A stretch of DNA of 64,000 nucleotides from Desulfobacterium sp. (GTDB taxonomy: Bacteria; Desulfobacterota; Desulfobacteria; Desulfobacterales; Desulfobacteraceae). A model generated the notes under the pieces. It was not told the origin of the DNA. It made no database searches and worked only from the letters and a program-made list of their open reading frames with translations. The stretch lies in the NCBI GenBank assembly GCA_030145245.1, contig JAQYWC010000048.1:124001-188000 (forward strand). Direction: 5' to 3'. Of this stretch, positions 24,314 through 32,849 are shown piece after piece. A program made the translations under genes and the position numbers. Numbering within the stretch: the stretch's first letter is position 1; every line of letters begins with the position of its first letter.

Positions 24314-25492
24314 ATGGAAGAGTGCATGCCGGTAATCAATACCGGTCTCAGGGGGGTGGAGGTCGCAAGCACCAAGATCAGCCAGGTGGATGCCAAGGCA
24401 GGCAAGCTGATCTATCGGGGCCATCTTGTGACGGATCTTGCAGAAAAGGCGTCGTTTGAAGAGGTGGTTTTCCTGCTCTTGTACGAGCGGCTGCCCAGGA
24501 AGGAGGAGCTTGAGGATTTCACCCAAAAGCTCAAACAGAAGCGTGGGCTTCCTCCGGGGGGACTTGGATTTTTAAGGAGCATCCCAAAGGATGCAAACCC
24601 CATGGATGTTATCCAGGCCGGGGTGGCCATGCTGGTGCAGGCCGATCCCCAAGCCGGGGAGAATAGCATGGAGGCCGCCCTTGTAAGTGCCGAGTTTCTG
24701 GTGGCTGGCCTTGCCACCCTCATTGCCGCCTGGGAGCGGATAAGAAAGGGCAAGGAGCCGGTGGAACCTGCCGACGATCTTGGCCATGCCGCTAATTTCC
24801 TCTATATGCTCACGGGCAAGCGGCCCGAGATCAATGTGGCCCGGTTCTTTGACACGGCCCTGATTCTCCATGCAGAGCATTCCTTTAATGCTTCCACCTT
24901 TACGGCCCGGCAGGTGGCCTCCACCCGGGCCCACATCTATGCCGCTGTCTCCGCAGCCATCGGCTCCCTTTCAGGAGAGCTCCACGGCGGGGCCAATGTC
25001 AGGGTGATGGAGATGCTCAAGTCCATCGGAGCCGAGGAAAAGATAGACGCGTATGTGAACAAGGTCTTTGATTCCGGGGGAAAGATCATGGGACTTGGTC
25101 ATGCTGTTTACCAGGTGGACGATCCCAGGGCGGCCATCCTTTCGCCCATGGCAAAGGCCATGGGGGAGATGAGAAATGAGACCCTCTGGTACACGCTTTC
25201 GACCCGGCTGGAGCAGGCGGCGAAACAGGCGTTCAAGCGGAAAAAGGGGCGGGAGATCTTTGTGAACGTGGATTTCTACAGCGCCTCGCTTTTTTATACC
25301 ATGGGGATTCCCATGGATCTTTTTACCCCGGTGTTCGCCCTTGCAAGGGTGAGTGGCTGGGCAACCCATGTGATTGAGGAAAAGTTTGCCACCTCGGCAC
25401 CTAAGCCTGTACTTTACAGGCCCGGGGCCACCTATGTGGGCGATTATTGCGGGCCTGACGAGTGCCCTTTTATTGATATGGATGACCGATAG
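24314..25492 (+). CDS. gltA: Citrate synthase
   Basis: 392 residues from the ATG at 24314 (AAAGGAGGTG upstream). The citrate/2-methylcitrate synthase fold shows the N-terminal YRGHLVTDLAEKASFEEVVFLLLY, catalytic His in SGELHGGANVRVM, the second His in GLGHAVYQVDDPRA, and the Asp region VNVDFYSASLFYTMGIPMDL. The length and the arm-like N-terminus match short bacterial enzymes that include both citrate and 2-methylcitrate synthases. Its neighbour isocitrate dehydrogenase favours the TCA role. It opens the TCA cycle by joining acetyl-CoA to oxaloacetate. Confidence 0.88.
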   Translation: MEECMPVINTGLRGVEVASTKISQVDAKAGKLIYRGHLVTDLAEKASFEEVVFLLLYERLPRKEELEDFTQKLKQKRGLPPGGLGFLRSIPKDANPMDVIQAGVAMLVQADPQAGENSMEAALVSAEFLVAGLATLIAAWERIRKGKEPVEPADDLGHAANFLYMLTGKRPEINVARFFDTALILHAEHSFNASTFTARQVASTRAHIYAAVSAAIGSLSGELHGGANVRVMEMLKSIGAEEKIDAYVNKVFDSGGKIMGLGHAVYQVDDPRAAILSPMAKAMGEMRNETLWYTLSTRLEQAAKQAFKRKKGREIFVNVDFYSASLFYTMGIPMDLFTPVFALARVSGWATHVIEEKFATSAPKPVLYRPGATYVGDYCGPDECPFIDMDDR

Positions 25493-25507
25493 GGAAAATA
25501 TCAAATT

Positions 25508-26104
25508 ATGAGACGATGGAAATGTACGATCTGCAATTATATTCACGAGGGGGATGCCCCGCCGGCAAAGTGTCCCATCTGTAATGCGCCTGCCTCCAAG
25601 TTTGTTGAGATTGAGCCGGCTCCTCCGGAAACGCCGCCGGTGTCAGCACCCAGGGCGCCTGTCAAGGAAACCGGAATCGACAAGATCAAGGCCGTCATGG
25701 TGAAACACCATCTCCATCCGGTGTCCGTTCATTTTCCAAACGGTGTGTTGCCGGTGATTGTGGTGCTCTTCATCCTTTCCTTTCTCTTTGGGAACGAGAG
25801 CTTTGCCACGGCAGGGTTTTATAACCTGATCTTTGTGGTCCTCGCCCTTCCCCTGGTGCTGGTGGCCGGGTTTGTGGAGTGGGAAAAAAAATACAACAGG
25901 GCCTTAACCGTCCTGTTCCAGATCAAGATCGTTGCTGCCAGCATCTCCACGGTTTCCTGCTGCGTTGCCCTTTTCTGGTATCTTGTGGAGCCTACGGTTA
26001 TCGCCTCGTCCAGGGGGTGGATATTCATCGGACTCAACCTGCTGATGGTGGGATCGGCCGGCATTGCCGGATTTATCGGTGGAAAACTGGTGTTTAAGGA
26101 TTAA
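25508..26104 (+). CDS. Rubredoxin-headed membrane protein (DUF2231-like)
   Basis: 198 residues. A rubredoxin-type knuckle occupies residues 1-30 (C6-xx-C9, C22-xx-C25), then a Pro-rich linker about 35-55. Four membrane spans follow from about residue 78 (LPVIVVLFILSFLFG, FYNLIFVVLALPLVLVAGFV, AASISTVSCCVALFWYL, IFIGLNLLMVGSAGIAGF). The segment HHLHPVSVHFPNGVLP holds several His and resembles DUF2231 proteins. It may take electrons from soluble rubredoxin partners into the membrane, but this is inferred. It sits between citrate synthase and isocitrate dehydrogenase with 15- and 18-base gaps. Confidence 0.8.
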   Translation: MRRWKCTICNYIHEGDAPPAKCPICNAPASKFVEIEPAPPETPPVSAPRAPVKETGIDKIKAVMVKHHLHPVSVHFPNGVLPVIVVLFILSFLFGNESFATAGFYNLIFVVLALPLVLVAGFVEWEKKYNRALTVLFQIKIVAASISTVSCCVALFWYLVEPTVIASSRGWIFIGLNLLMVGSAGIAGFIGGKLVFKD

Positions 26105-26122
26105 CAAACCATTGGAGGAGAG

Positions 26123-27340
26123 ATGGGAGAGACCATTGTGCTTAATGGAGACGGTTCCCTGACCGTGCCTGATGTTCCGGTTATTCCCTATATTGAAGGG
26201 GACGGGACCGGGCCCGATATCTGGAAGGCCACCAGAATGGTTCTGGATAAGGGTGTTTCCGTTGCTTACGGCGAAGAAAAGGCGATCCGGTTCATGGAGG
26301 TCTATGCCGGGGAAAAGGCCTTTGAGAGGTTGGGCGAGTGGCTTCCCCGGGAGACCCTGGACGCCATCAAAAAGCACAGGGTCGCCATCAAGGGACCGTT
26401 GACCACCCCGGTGGGAGAAGGGATCAGGAGTGTTAACGTTGCCATGCGCCAGGAGCTGGACCTGTTTGCCTGTGTGAGGCCCATCCGGCATATTCCCGGG
26501 GTGCCAAGTCCTGTGAAGGCGCCTGAAAAGACGGATATGGTCATTTTCCGGGAGAACATGGATGACCTTTACCGGGGAATCGAGTGGGAGGCAGGTTCCG
26601 GGGAAGCCTTGGAGATCATTGACTTCCTCGGCAGGAAAGGGATTCAACTGACCCCCGACATGGGCATCGGCATCAAGCCCATGGGCGAGGCCAACACCCG
26701 GCGCCTGGTGGTCAAGGCCATTGAGTATGCCATTAAGAACCAGCGCAGAAGCATCACCCTCATGCACAAGGGTAACATCATGAAGTTCACGGAGGGCGCC
26801 TTTAAGCGCTGGGGGTATGCGGCGGCAGCCGAGATGTTTCCCAATAACACCGTTACCGAAAAAGAGCTGTTTGAAACCTTTGACGGCAAGGTTCCCAACG
26901 GAAAGATCCTCATCAGGGACAGGATCGCGGACAGCTTGTTCCAGCAGGTGCTGCTCCGGCCGGACGAGTATGACGTTATTGCCGCGCCGAACCTGAACGG
27001 GGATTATATCTCGGATGCCCTGGCCGCCCAGGTGGGGGGGCTGGGACTTTCCCCCGGGGCCAACATGGGCGCCGGGTGCGCCCTGTTTGAGGCGACCCAC
27101 GGGACCGCGCCGAAATATGCAGGCCTGGACAAGGTTAACCCGGGATCCCTGATTCTATCCGGCGTGATGATGCTCGAGCACATGGGGTGGAACAGGGCGG
27201 CCAGGGTGATCACCCGGGCCCTTGAACAGACCATCCTGGATAAAATCGTCACCTACGATCTTGCACGGGGGATTCCCGATGCCATTGAGGTGAAGTGCTC
27301 TGAATTTGCCACGGCTGTCTGTGCGCGGATGAAGGGGTGA
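26123..27340 (+). CDS. icd: Isocitrate dehydrogenase (NADP-type)
   Basis: 405 residues, homodimeric bacterial isocitrate dehydrogenase. The phosphate and substrate loop is [31 protein letters not shown], in which Ser binds isocitrate. Also visible are [14 protein letters not shown], the catalytic Lys in [14 protein letters not shown], the metal Asp pair in [18 protein letters not shown] and the coenzyme loop [15 protein letters not shown] preference is expected from family type but not proven. It converts isocitrate to 2-oxoglutarate, the likely substrate of the oxidoreductase at 20827-23375. A hairpin follows at 27355-27379. Confidence 0.94.
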   Translation: MGETIVLNGDGSLTVPDVPVIPYIEGDGTGPDIWKATRMVLDKGVSVAYGEEKAIRFMEVYAGEKAFERLGEWLPRETLDAIKKHRVAIKGPLTTPVGEGIRSVNVAMRQELDLFACVRPIRHIPGVPSPVKAPEKTDMVIFRENMDDLYRGIEWEAGSGEALEIIDFLGRKGIQLTPDMGIGIKPMGEANTRRLVVKAIEYAIKNQRRSITLMHKGNIMKFTEGAFKRWGYAAAAEMFPNNTVTEKELFETFDGKVPNGKILIRDRIADSLFQQVLLRPDEYDVIAAPNLNGDYISDALAAQVGGLGLSPGANMGAGCALFEATHGTAPKYAGLDKVNPGSLILSGVMMLEHMGWNRAARVITRALEQTILDKIVTYDLARGIPDAIEVKCSEFATAVCARMKG

Positions 27341-27354
27341 GTTCTTTTTAAAGA

Positions 27355-27379
27355 GCCCCCGGCAACTGCTGCCAGGGGC
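27355..27379 (+). terminator. Hairpin after icd
   Basis: GCCCCCGGCA pairs with TGCCAGGGGC (one mismatch) around a 5-base loop, 15 bases after the stop. There is no T-run, so termination is only probable. Confidence 0.4.
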
Positions 27380-27423
27380 GTGTTCCGTCAATGCCCGTTT
27401 ACTGTAAGGGCATGGTGCTTGAA

Positions 27424-27885
27424 TCAGGATTCATGGTCGGCCAGGAAATCGTCGTACATGGATTCCAGGGCGAGCTTGTGTTTAGACTCTTCCTGCACCA
27501 GGATCTGGAAAATCTTTTTCAATTCCTGGGTGGGTGATTTTTCTGAAAGATCCCTGTACAGTTTAACCGCCTGCTCTTCCCGCTTCATGGCAAGCCTCAG
27601 GATGTCGGGCAGCATCATCCCCTCCGAATACTCTATCTCCACCATGTAGTCGCTGATCTTAAGATCGGGAATGTTTTTAACCTCGTAGGTTTCGACCTTT
27701 GAGGGATCCTGGGATAGTCCTTTCAGCATTGTGGCATGTTTTTTCTCTTCATCGGCAAAGTTCTTAAACGTCTCTTTTACCGATGCAAACCCCTCTTTTT
27801 TACCCAGGTCCGTATAAAATGCGACGGCTTCTTCTTCTTTTTCAATGGCATAGGCAAGAATTTCATCCATGGATTTGAACGACAT
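27424..27885 (-). CDS. Ferritin-like/rubrerythrin-domain protein
   Basis: 153 residues from the ATG at 27885 (AAGGAGA upstream). A four-helix di-iron bundle shows carboxylate and His ligands in EKEEEAVAFYTDLG, FADEEKKHATML, KREEQAVKLYRDL and VQEESKHKLALE. There is no rubredoxin knuckle, so it is a stand-alone erythrin-like protein, possibly for peroxide or iron handling. A paralogue of the same type lies at 52076-52534. The zinc-ribbon gene 28 bases upstream on the same strand is probably its operon partner. Confidence 0.88.
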   Translation of the reverse strand: MSFKSMDEILAYAIEKEEEAVAFYTDLGKKEGFASVKETFKNFADEEKKHATMLKGLSQDPSKVETYEVKNIPDLKISDYMVEIEYSEGMMLPDILRLAMKREEQAVKLYRDLSEKSPTQELKKIFQILVQEESKHKLALESMYDDFLADHES

Positions 27886-27913
27886 GTGATTCTCCTTTCT
27901 GATAGATTTCAGG

Positions 27914-28096
27914 TCAAAGGTTTTCGGCTTTGCATTGTTTAAAATCGATTCTTTCTCCGCAGGCGGTGCAGGTATGGGTTTTGTCGAATTCGTCTGAAAA
28001 GATTTCGTTCTCCTTATTGCATTCCGGGCACTTGCATATAAAGGATTTAAGTTCTTTGAATTGCTCAAATCCAGGGCAATGCTTTGGTGTGCTCAT
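27914..28096 (-). CDS. Small zinc-ribbon protein
   Basis: 60 residues with a KCPEC pair (C24, C27) and a CTACG pair (C43, C46), spaced as a zinc ribbon or rubredoxin-like knuckle, plus single Cys at 7, 22 and 55. There is no rubredoxin aromatic core, so zinc is likelier than iron. GGAGGG precedes the ATG. It is transcribed towards the ferritin-like gene. The function is not known; such small ribbons often accompany rubrerythrins in anaerobes. Confidence 0.7.
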   Translation of the reverse strand: MSTPKHCPGFEQFKELKSFICKCPECNKENEIFSDEFDKTHTCTACGERIDFKQCKAENL

Positions 28097-28249
28097 GTTT
28101 CCCTCCTGGCAAAGTGTTATCGGTTTAAAGGATTATAGTTGTTTATTGAATCAATACCACCCACTCCATTTGCAATATCCAAGCCAGCTTGTGATAAGGG
28201 TTCGTTCTTTTCAGCCAGGTCCTGTTATTATGAAGCTCCTGCCACGTTG

Positions 28250-28265
28250 TGGCACTGCTTTTGCT
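28250..28265 (+). promoter_or_regulatory. Sigma-54 promoter of cooS
   Basis: TGGCACTGCTTTTGCT is an exact TGGCAC-N5-TTGCT match with GG-N10-GC spacing. Transcription would start near 28277, leaving a leader of about 160 bases. The -24 element overlaps the dyad CCACGTTGTGG (28242-28252). A small dyad TATTGAATCAATA lies at 28144-28156, in enhancer range. Confidence 0.75.
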
Positions 28266-28327
28266 TCGATTCTATTGTTACCGGGAGTATCAACCTGGGG
28301 GTTACCCATCCAATCAAGTCTTTTTTC

Positions 28328-28341
28328 TAAGGAGGTGATCC
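28328..28341 (+). other. Orphan full-length complement of the 16S rRNA tail
   Basis: TAAGGAGGTGATCC is the exact complement of the 14-base 3' end of bacterial 16S rRNA. No start codon lies at the right distance and no open frame follows, so it is not a ribosome site of a visible gene. It lies in the cooS leader. Confidence 0.4.
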
Positions 28342-28379
28342 GCGTCAACGTCTCATTGTAGTTGATACGTATAAGACAT

Positions 28380-28399
28380 AAGTGTATCGCGATACACTT
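28380..28399. promoter_or_regulatory. Perfect 20-bp palindrome before cooS
   Basis: AAGTGTATCGCGATACACTT reads the same on both strands and ends 40 bases before the cooS ATG. It could be an operator for a dimeric regulator or a hairpin in the leader RNA. It does not match the CooA consensus TGTCG-N6-CGACA. Confidence 0.65.
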
Positions 28400-28439
28400 G
28401 GTGTATTGTGACAACTCAGACTCCAATCAGGGGGGAACA

Positions 28440-30401
28440 ATGAAAAAAGAAGATAAAAACAAGAAAACCATGTCAGATCCCATGGACTGCACTGCTTGCG
28501 GGTCCACGGCCCAGATGATCACCAAGGCCAGAAAGGACGGGGTCGTTCTTAACTTTGACCGGGCAGAGGATATGAAGGCCTGTCCCATCGGTGCGGACTC
28601 TGCCTGCTGCAAGCACTGCTTCATGGGGCCCTGCCGCCTCAATGCCCGGGATCCGTACAAAAAGGTGGGGGTGTGCGGCGCCACCATCGACACCATCATG
28701 GCAAGGAATTTCGCCAGGGCTGTGGCAGCGGGGTCTGCCGCCCACACGGACCACGGCATGGCCATGCTGGAGCTGTTCCGGGACGTTGTGAACGGCAAGA
28801 TCCTGGATTACGAGATCAAGGACACCTTTAAGCTTGAGTCCGTTGCCCAATCCCTTGATATTGAAACCGAGGGGCGGAGCGTCAAGGAGATCGCCACCGA
28901 TCTTTATAAGGAACTCGAGCGGACCTATACCCAGGTGGACGGGGAGATTCCGATGGTAAAAAGGGTTCCCAAGGCAACCCTTGAGAACTGGCGAAAACTG
29001 GGCATCGTTCCCCGGGGGGCCATGCGGGAGGTGATGGAGATCATGCACCGGACCACCATGGGGGTTGACCAGCACTACGAGAATATTACCAAACAGGCCA
29101 GCCGGACAGCCCTGTCCGACGGATGGGGCGGCTCCATGGTCTCAACCGATATTTCGGACATTCTCTTTGGAACTCCCTCCCCCGTTGAGGTGGGGGTAAA
29201 CATGGGGGTGCTCAAGGAGGATATGGTCAACATCATTATCCATGGCCATGAACCCAATCTCTTTGAATCCATGCTGGTCTCCGTGGGAAGTGCCACCCTG
29301 GTTCAGGCCGCTAAGGATGTCGGGGCGGAAGGGATCAATCTTGTGGGAATGTGCTGCTCCGGGGCAGAGATGATGTCCCGTCACGGGGTGCCCCATGCAG
29401 GCAACTTCTCCTCCACCGAGGCGATCCTGGTCACCGGGGCTGTGGATGCCATGGCCGTGGATATCCAGTGCATCAAGCAGGGACTGGCAGCCGTGGCCCA
29501 GTGCTACGGTACCCCCCTGATCACCACAAACACCCGGGCCCACATCGAAGGGGCCGTTCATTTTGAGTTCCACGAGCACGATCCATTGGCCTGCACCGAT
29601 GAGATCGTGATCAAGGCGATTTCAAGGTTCAAGAACCGGAAACACGAAATCGAGATACCCAGTGAGGTGAACACCGGGATCCAGGGGTTCAGCCATGAGT
29701 ATATTCAGTATATGCTGGGCGGCACCTTCAGGGGCGGCTATGCGCCCTTGAATGAGAACATTATCAACGGCAGGATCCGCGGGGTTGCAGGCGTTGTCGG
29801 CTGCACCAACCCCAGAACCAAACAGGATGATTCCCACATCAAGCTTGTCAAGGAGCTGATCAAAAACGATGTCCTGGTTCTCTTGACCGGGTGTGCCCAG
29901 ATTGCCCTGGCAAAGGCCGGGCTCTCAAGCCCGGAGGCGGCCCATTTTGCCGGGCCCGGACTCCAGGAGGTGTGCGAAACCGTAGGCATGCCCCCGGTAT
30001 TGGGCCTTGGTTCCTGTGTGGACAACTCAAGGATCCTCATTGCGGCATCGGCCATGGTGGCCCAGGGCGGACTTGGCGAAAGCCTGGCAGACCTGCCCGT
30101 TGCAGGGGCAGCGCCCGAATACATGAGCGAGAAGGCCATCGCCATTGGCCAGTACTTTGTCGCATCCGGCGTTTATACGGTGTTCGGCGTCACTTTTCCC
30201 ATTGTTGAGAACACCAAGTTCCATAACCACCTGTTCAATGAACTGGAGGAGAAGGGCCTTGGCAAGTGGGGCTTTGAAAAGGATCCCATTGAGATGGCCC
30301 GTAGCATGATCGCCCATATCGACAAGAAGCGAGCAGCCCTTGGCATTGATAAGGCAAGGGAGCGGGTGCTGGTGGATATGGCCGACAGACGCGATATTTA
30401 A
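28440..30401 (+). CDS. cooS: Anaerobic carbon-monoxide dehydrogenase catalytic subunit
   Basis: 653 residues from the ATG at 28440 (AGGGGGGAA upstream). All Ni-Fe-S ligands can be placed: D-cluster C48 and C56, B-cluster C57, C60, C65 and C79, each at the Rhodospirillum CooS position plus seven. The C-cluster His is in IIIHGHEPN, and its Cys in MCCSGAEM, VGCTNPRTK, LTGCAQIAL and LGSCVDNSR. It oxidises CO to CO2, or reduces CO2, with ferredoxin. No cooC, cooF or acetyl-CoA synthase gene is in view, so it is a monofunctional type or its partners are elsewhere. Control is by the sigma-54 promoter and the palindrome upstream. Confidence 0.96.
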   Translation: MKKEDKNKKTMSDPMDCTACGSTAQMITKARKDGVVLNFDRAEDMKACPIGADSACCKHCFMGPCRLNARDPYKKVGVCGATIDTIMARNFARAVAAGSAAHTDHGMAMLELFRDVVNGKILDYEIKDTFKLESVAQSLDIETEGRSVKEIATDLYKELERTYTQVDGEIPMVKRVPKATLENWRKLGIVPRGAMREVMEIMHRTTMGVDQHYENITKQASRTALSDGWGGSMVSTDISDILFGTPSPVEVGVNMGVLKEDMVNIIIHGHEPNLFESMLVSVGSATLVQAAKDVGAEGINLVGMCCSGAEMMSRHGVPHAGNFSSTEAILVTGAVDAMAVDIQCIKQGLAAVAQCYGTPLITTNTRAHIEGAVHFEFHEHDPLACTDEIVIKAISRFKNRKHEIEIPSEVNTGIQGFSHEYIQYMLGGTFRGGYAPLNENIINGRIRGVAGVVGCTNPRTKQDDSHIKLVKELIKNDVLVLLTGCAQIALAKAGLSSPEAAHFAGPGLQEVCETVGMPPVLGLGSCVDNSRILIAASAMVAQGGLGESLADLPVAGAAPEYMSEKAIAIGQYFVASGVYTVFGVTFPIVENTKFHNHLFNELEEKGLGKWGFEKDPIEMARSMIAHIDKKRAALGIDKARERVLVDMADRRDI

Positions 30402-30412
30402 CGGTAGCCGTG

Positions 30413-31852
30413 TCAGGGGGTGTTGATGACAACCGTTGTCTCTGTCATGTCAACCACCGGAAGCAGGGGGATCTCCTTGATTCCGTAGATCTTTTCCAGG
30501 TGGCCCGGGTCAGGAACGAGCCTGAGTAATTTTTCGGCAATCTCCTGGGCTGCCTGGCGGAATCGAAGCGTTGCATGGACGGTGACAGGGGTTTTTTCTG
30601 GCATGGAAAGTCCGTAAAACACATCCCTGAATCCCTTTGGGGGAACGGTCTCGTTTTTGGAAAAGCTCTCGATTTCCCAGGGGTAGATGGAAAAGTTTAA
30701 GTTGCGATCCTGTCCCCGGGTGTTGAATATCCTTGTGTCTTTGGCAAGCTTTCCCTTTGGGTCCAGGGAACCCGTGGACATGAGAACCTTTCCGTCCGGC
30801 CCGGTGGCCGTGACCTCCAGCCACATCTGGCGGATGTTGGTAAGCGAGGTGGGCAGATTGTGTCCGGCCCGGATGTTTTTCACCCGGATCCGTATTTCGG
30901 CAAGCCTGCCGTTCCGGTAGACCGGGGAGACCGCTAATTCCGCCGCAGCCTTGAGCCTTGCCAATGCCATATCGTATTTCTCCCTGGCATTGGCCGCAAG
31001 TTCCTTGTTGCCTTTCTTTTCTGCTGCAAGGGCCGTCAGATTGTAGAGAAACAGGTTGGCGCCGTTGAAGTAGTGGCGATACTCGGTACGGTCGGGTTTC
31101 ACAAGCTCGTCTGCGGACCGCTTAAATGTCTTTGTATCCACCATGTGGCAATCCTGGCAATGGATGCTTTTGGCGGAGTAGGGACTGTCTCTCCACTCCT
31201 GGTAGCTGACTTCAATGGGTGTGTGGGTTCGGTGGTTGAACACCTGGTGGCAGGATGCGCACAGCTCGGAGGAGGTGTGGAGCTGTGATTGGATGCAGGT
31301 GTGGAACCCGTCTCCGCAGTCTTCATCGGGTGCTGTGGGACCGTATTTTGTCAGTTCCTCTTCCCCTGTTCCGGGGGAGAGGATCAGGGAGCCGTTTTCA
31401 GGCTGGTGGGAGGGGGTTTGCCAGTGGGTGTGCCCCTTGACCGAGTGGCATACATCACAGGAGACCCCTGCCAGGGCAATGGGGCTCAACCCTTTCAGGC
31501 CCGGTCCCTTGATTTCGCCTGTTACCACGGCCGCCGGGGTGTGGCACCCTTCGCATTGGCGTGTCGTGTCATGGCCGGCTTTGGTGGCAGCCAGGTTCAG
31601 CTCCCCCTGGTAAAGGGGATCCTGAAAGGCGATGGCGTGCATGGAACCTTGCCATTGTTCGTACTTTTCCGGGTGGCACTCGCCACAGGTTTCAGGATCG
31701 GTAAATTCAGCTTCTGTTTTCTCCCACTTGAGCAGGGAGGGGGCATAGGGGTAAAACCCGGTGTCTGTCTGCATGTGGGGGGGGGCTGCAATCGCTGGGC
31801 TGGAAAATAAAAGGGGTGCAACGATTAAGAGAACAATGGCTGACGGTTTCAT
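30413..31852 (-). CDS. Periplasmic pentahaem cytochrome c
   Basis: 479 residues with a signal peptide (AIVLLIVAPLLFSSPAIA). Five CxxCH haem sites are present: CGECH, CEGCH, CDVCH, CASCH and CQDCH, all in the N-terminal half, about 57-240. The C-terminal half has no haem motif and is beta-rich, with NIRAGHNLPTSLTNIRQMWLEV and YGLSMPEKTPVTVHATLRF. The spacing resembles cytochrome c554-like and NapC-independent periplasmic cytochromes. It should accept electrons in the periplasm, but donor and acceptor are unknown. It converges with cooS, 11 bases apart. Confidence 0.9.
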   Translation of the reverse strand: MKPSAIVLLIVAPLLFSSPAIAAPPHMQTDTGFYPYAPSLLKWEKTEAEFTDPETCGECHPEKYEQWQGSMHAIAFQDPLYQGELNLAATKAGHDTTRQCEGCHTPAAVVTGEIKGPGLKGLSPIALAGVSCDVCHSVKGHTHWQTPSHQPENGSLILSPGTGEEELTKYGPTAPDEDCGDGFHTCIQSQLHTSSELCASCHQVFNHRTHTPIEVSYQEWRDSPYSAKSIHCQDCHMVDTKTFKRSADELVKPDRTEYRHYFNGANLFLYNLTALAAEKKGNKELAANAREKYDMALARLKAAAELAVSPVYRNGRLAEIRIRVKNIRAGHNLPTSLTNIRQMWLEVTATGPDGKVLMSTGSLDPKGKLAKDTRIFNTRGQDRNLNFSIYPWEIESFSKNETVPPKGFRDVFYGLSMPEKTPVTVHATLRFRQAAQEIAEKLLRLVPDPGHLEKIYGIKEIPLLPVVDMTETTVVINTP

Positions 31853-31948
31853 CCTGGAACCTCCCGGAATTTGTTTTTTTAAGTCAATTTTTGTACTTCT
31901 GCTTTGATGGACCCCATGTGAAAACAGCCAACTTTGAAAGTTGAGGTT

Positions 31949-32737
31949 TTAAATGGTGAGCTCAAGTCCCACGGGGCAGTGGTCTGACCCTTGGATATCG
32001 TTGTCGATAAAGGTGTTGGTGATCCAGCCTTTGTCTATGATATCCTGGGTTGCGAAAAAATAGTCTATCCGCCACCCGGCGTTGTTGGCCCTTGCATTGA
32101 AACGATAGGACCACCAGGAGTATTTGACGGTTTCCGGGTTAAAGTGGCGGAAGGTGTCCACGTAGCCATTTGCCACGATCTTGTCCAGAACCTCCCGTTC
32201 CATGGGCAGAAAACCTGACCGCTTGCTGTTGGGCTTTGGATTCTTAAGGTCGATCTCGTTGTGGGCTGTGTTGAAATCCCCTGTGATGATAAGGCTTCGC
32301 CCCTGGTCCCTGAGCCGGTCTGCATGGTCGAAAAAAGCCTGGTAAAAGTCGAGTTTGTATTGGAGTCTCTCCTCACTCATCTGTCCGTTGGGAAAGTAGA
32401 TGTTGAAGAGGATGAAATCCTTGAGATCCAGTTCAAGAATACGGCCTTCCTGGTCAAATCGCGGGACCCCCATGCCCGGGGTGACTGCCTGGGGGGAAAG
32501 CCGGGTGTAGGCCGCAACGCCGCTGTACCCTTTTTTAACGGTGGAATAGGCCCAATGGGAGGTGTAACCGGGAAACGTGAGCATCTCTTCGGTTCGCTGG
32601 TCCTCCTGGAGCTTGGTTTCCTGGAGCAGGAGGATGTCGGGATTAAGATCTCCGACAGATGTAAAAAAGTCCTTTTTCACGGCAGCCCTGAGGCCGTTGA
32701 CGTTCCAGGAAATCAGTCGTATCGGTTTTTTATTCAT
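31949..32737 (-). CDS. xth: Exodeoxyribonuclease III
   Basis: 262 residues, AP endonuclease and 3'-5' exonuclease of base excision repair. Signatures are ISWNVNGLRAAV, the metal-binding Glu in LLLQETKLQ, NIYFPNG, TGDFNTAHNEIDLKNPK and the C-terminal GSDHCPVGLEL with the catalytic Asp-His pair. There is no secretion signal. It stands alone, about 100 bases from the cytochrome gene on the same strand. Confidence 0.95.
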   Translation of the reverse strand: MNKKPIRLISWNVNGLRAAVKKDFFTSVGDLNPDILLLQETKLQEDQRTEEMLTFPGYTSHWAYSTVKKGYSGVAAYTRLSPQAVTPGMGVPRFDQEGRILELDLKDFILFNIYFPNGQMSEERLQYKLDFYQAFFDHADRLRDQGRSLIITGDFNTAHNEIDLKNPKPNSKRSGFLPMEREVLDKIVANGYVDTFRHFNPETVKYSWWSYRFNARANNAGWRIDYFFATQDIIDKGWITNTFIDNDIQGSDHCPVGLELTI

Positions 32738-32849
32738 GTTGTTCTCACCTGGTGTTTTATAGATTCAGGACATAATCTATTGGCATCGGCGAGAAAAGTC
32801 CAGGAAAAGTTGACGCGTCAGATCACCCAAATGCATCTGGTGGGATGGT

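Noticed and set aside
25904-27100. A 398-codon minus-strand frame
   Set aside because: It lies opposite icd and the membrane-protein gene, which both have full family signatures.
28380-28399. The palindrome as a CooA binding site
   Set aside because: It lacks the TGTCG-N6-CGACA pattern.
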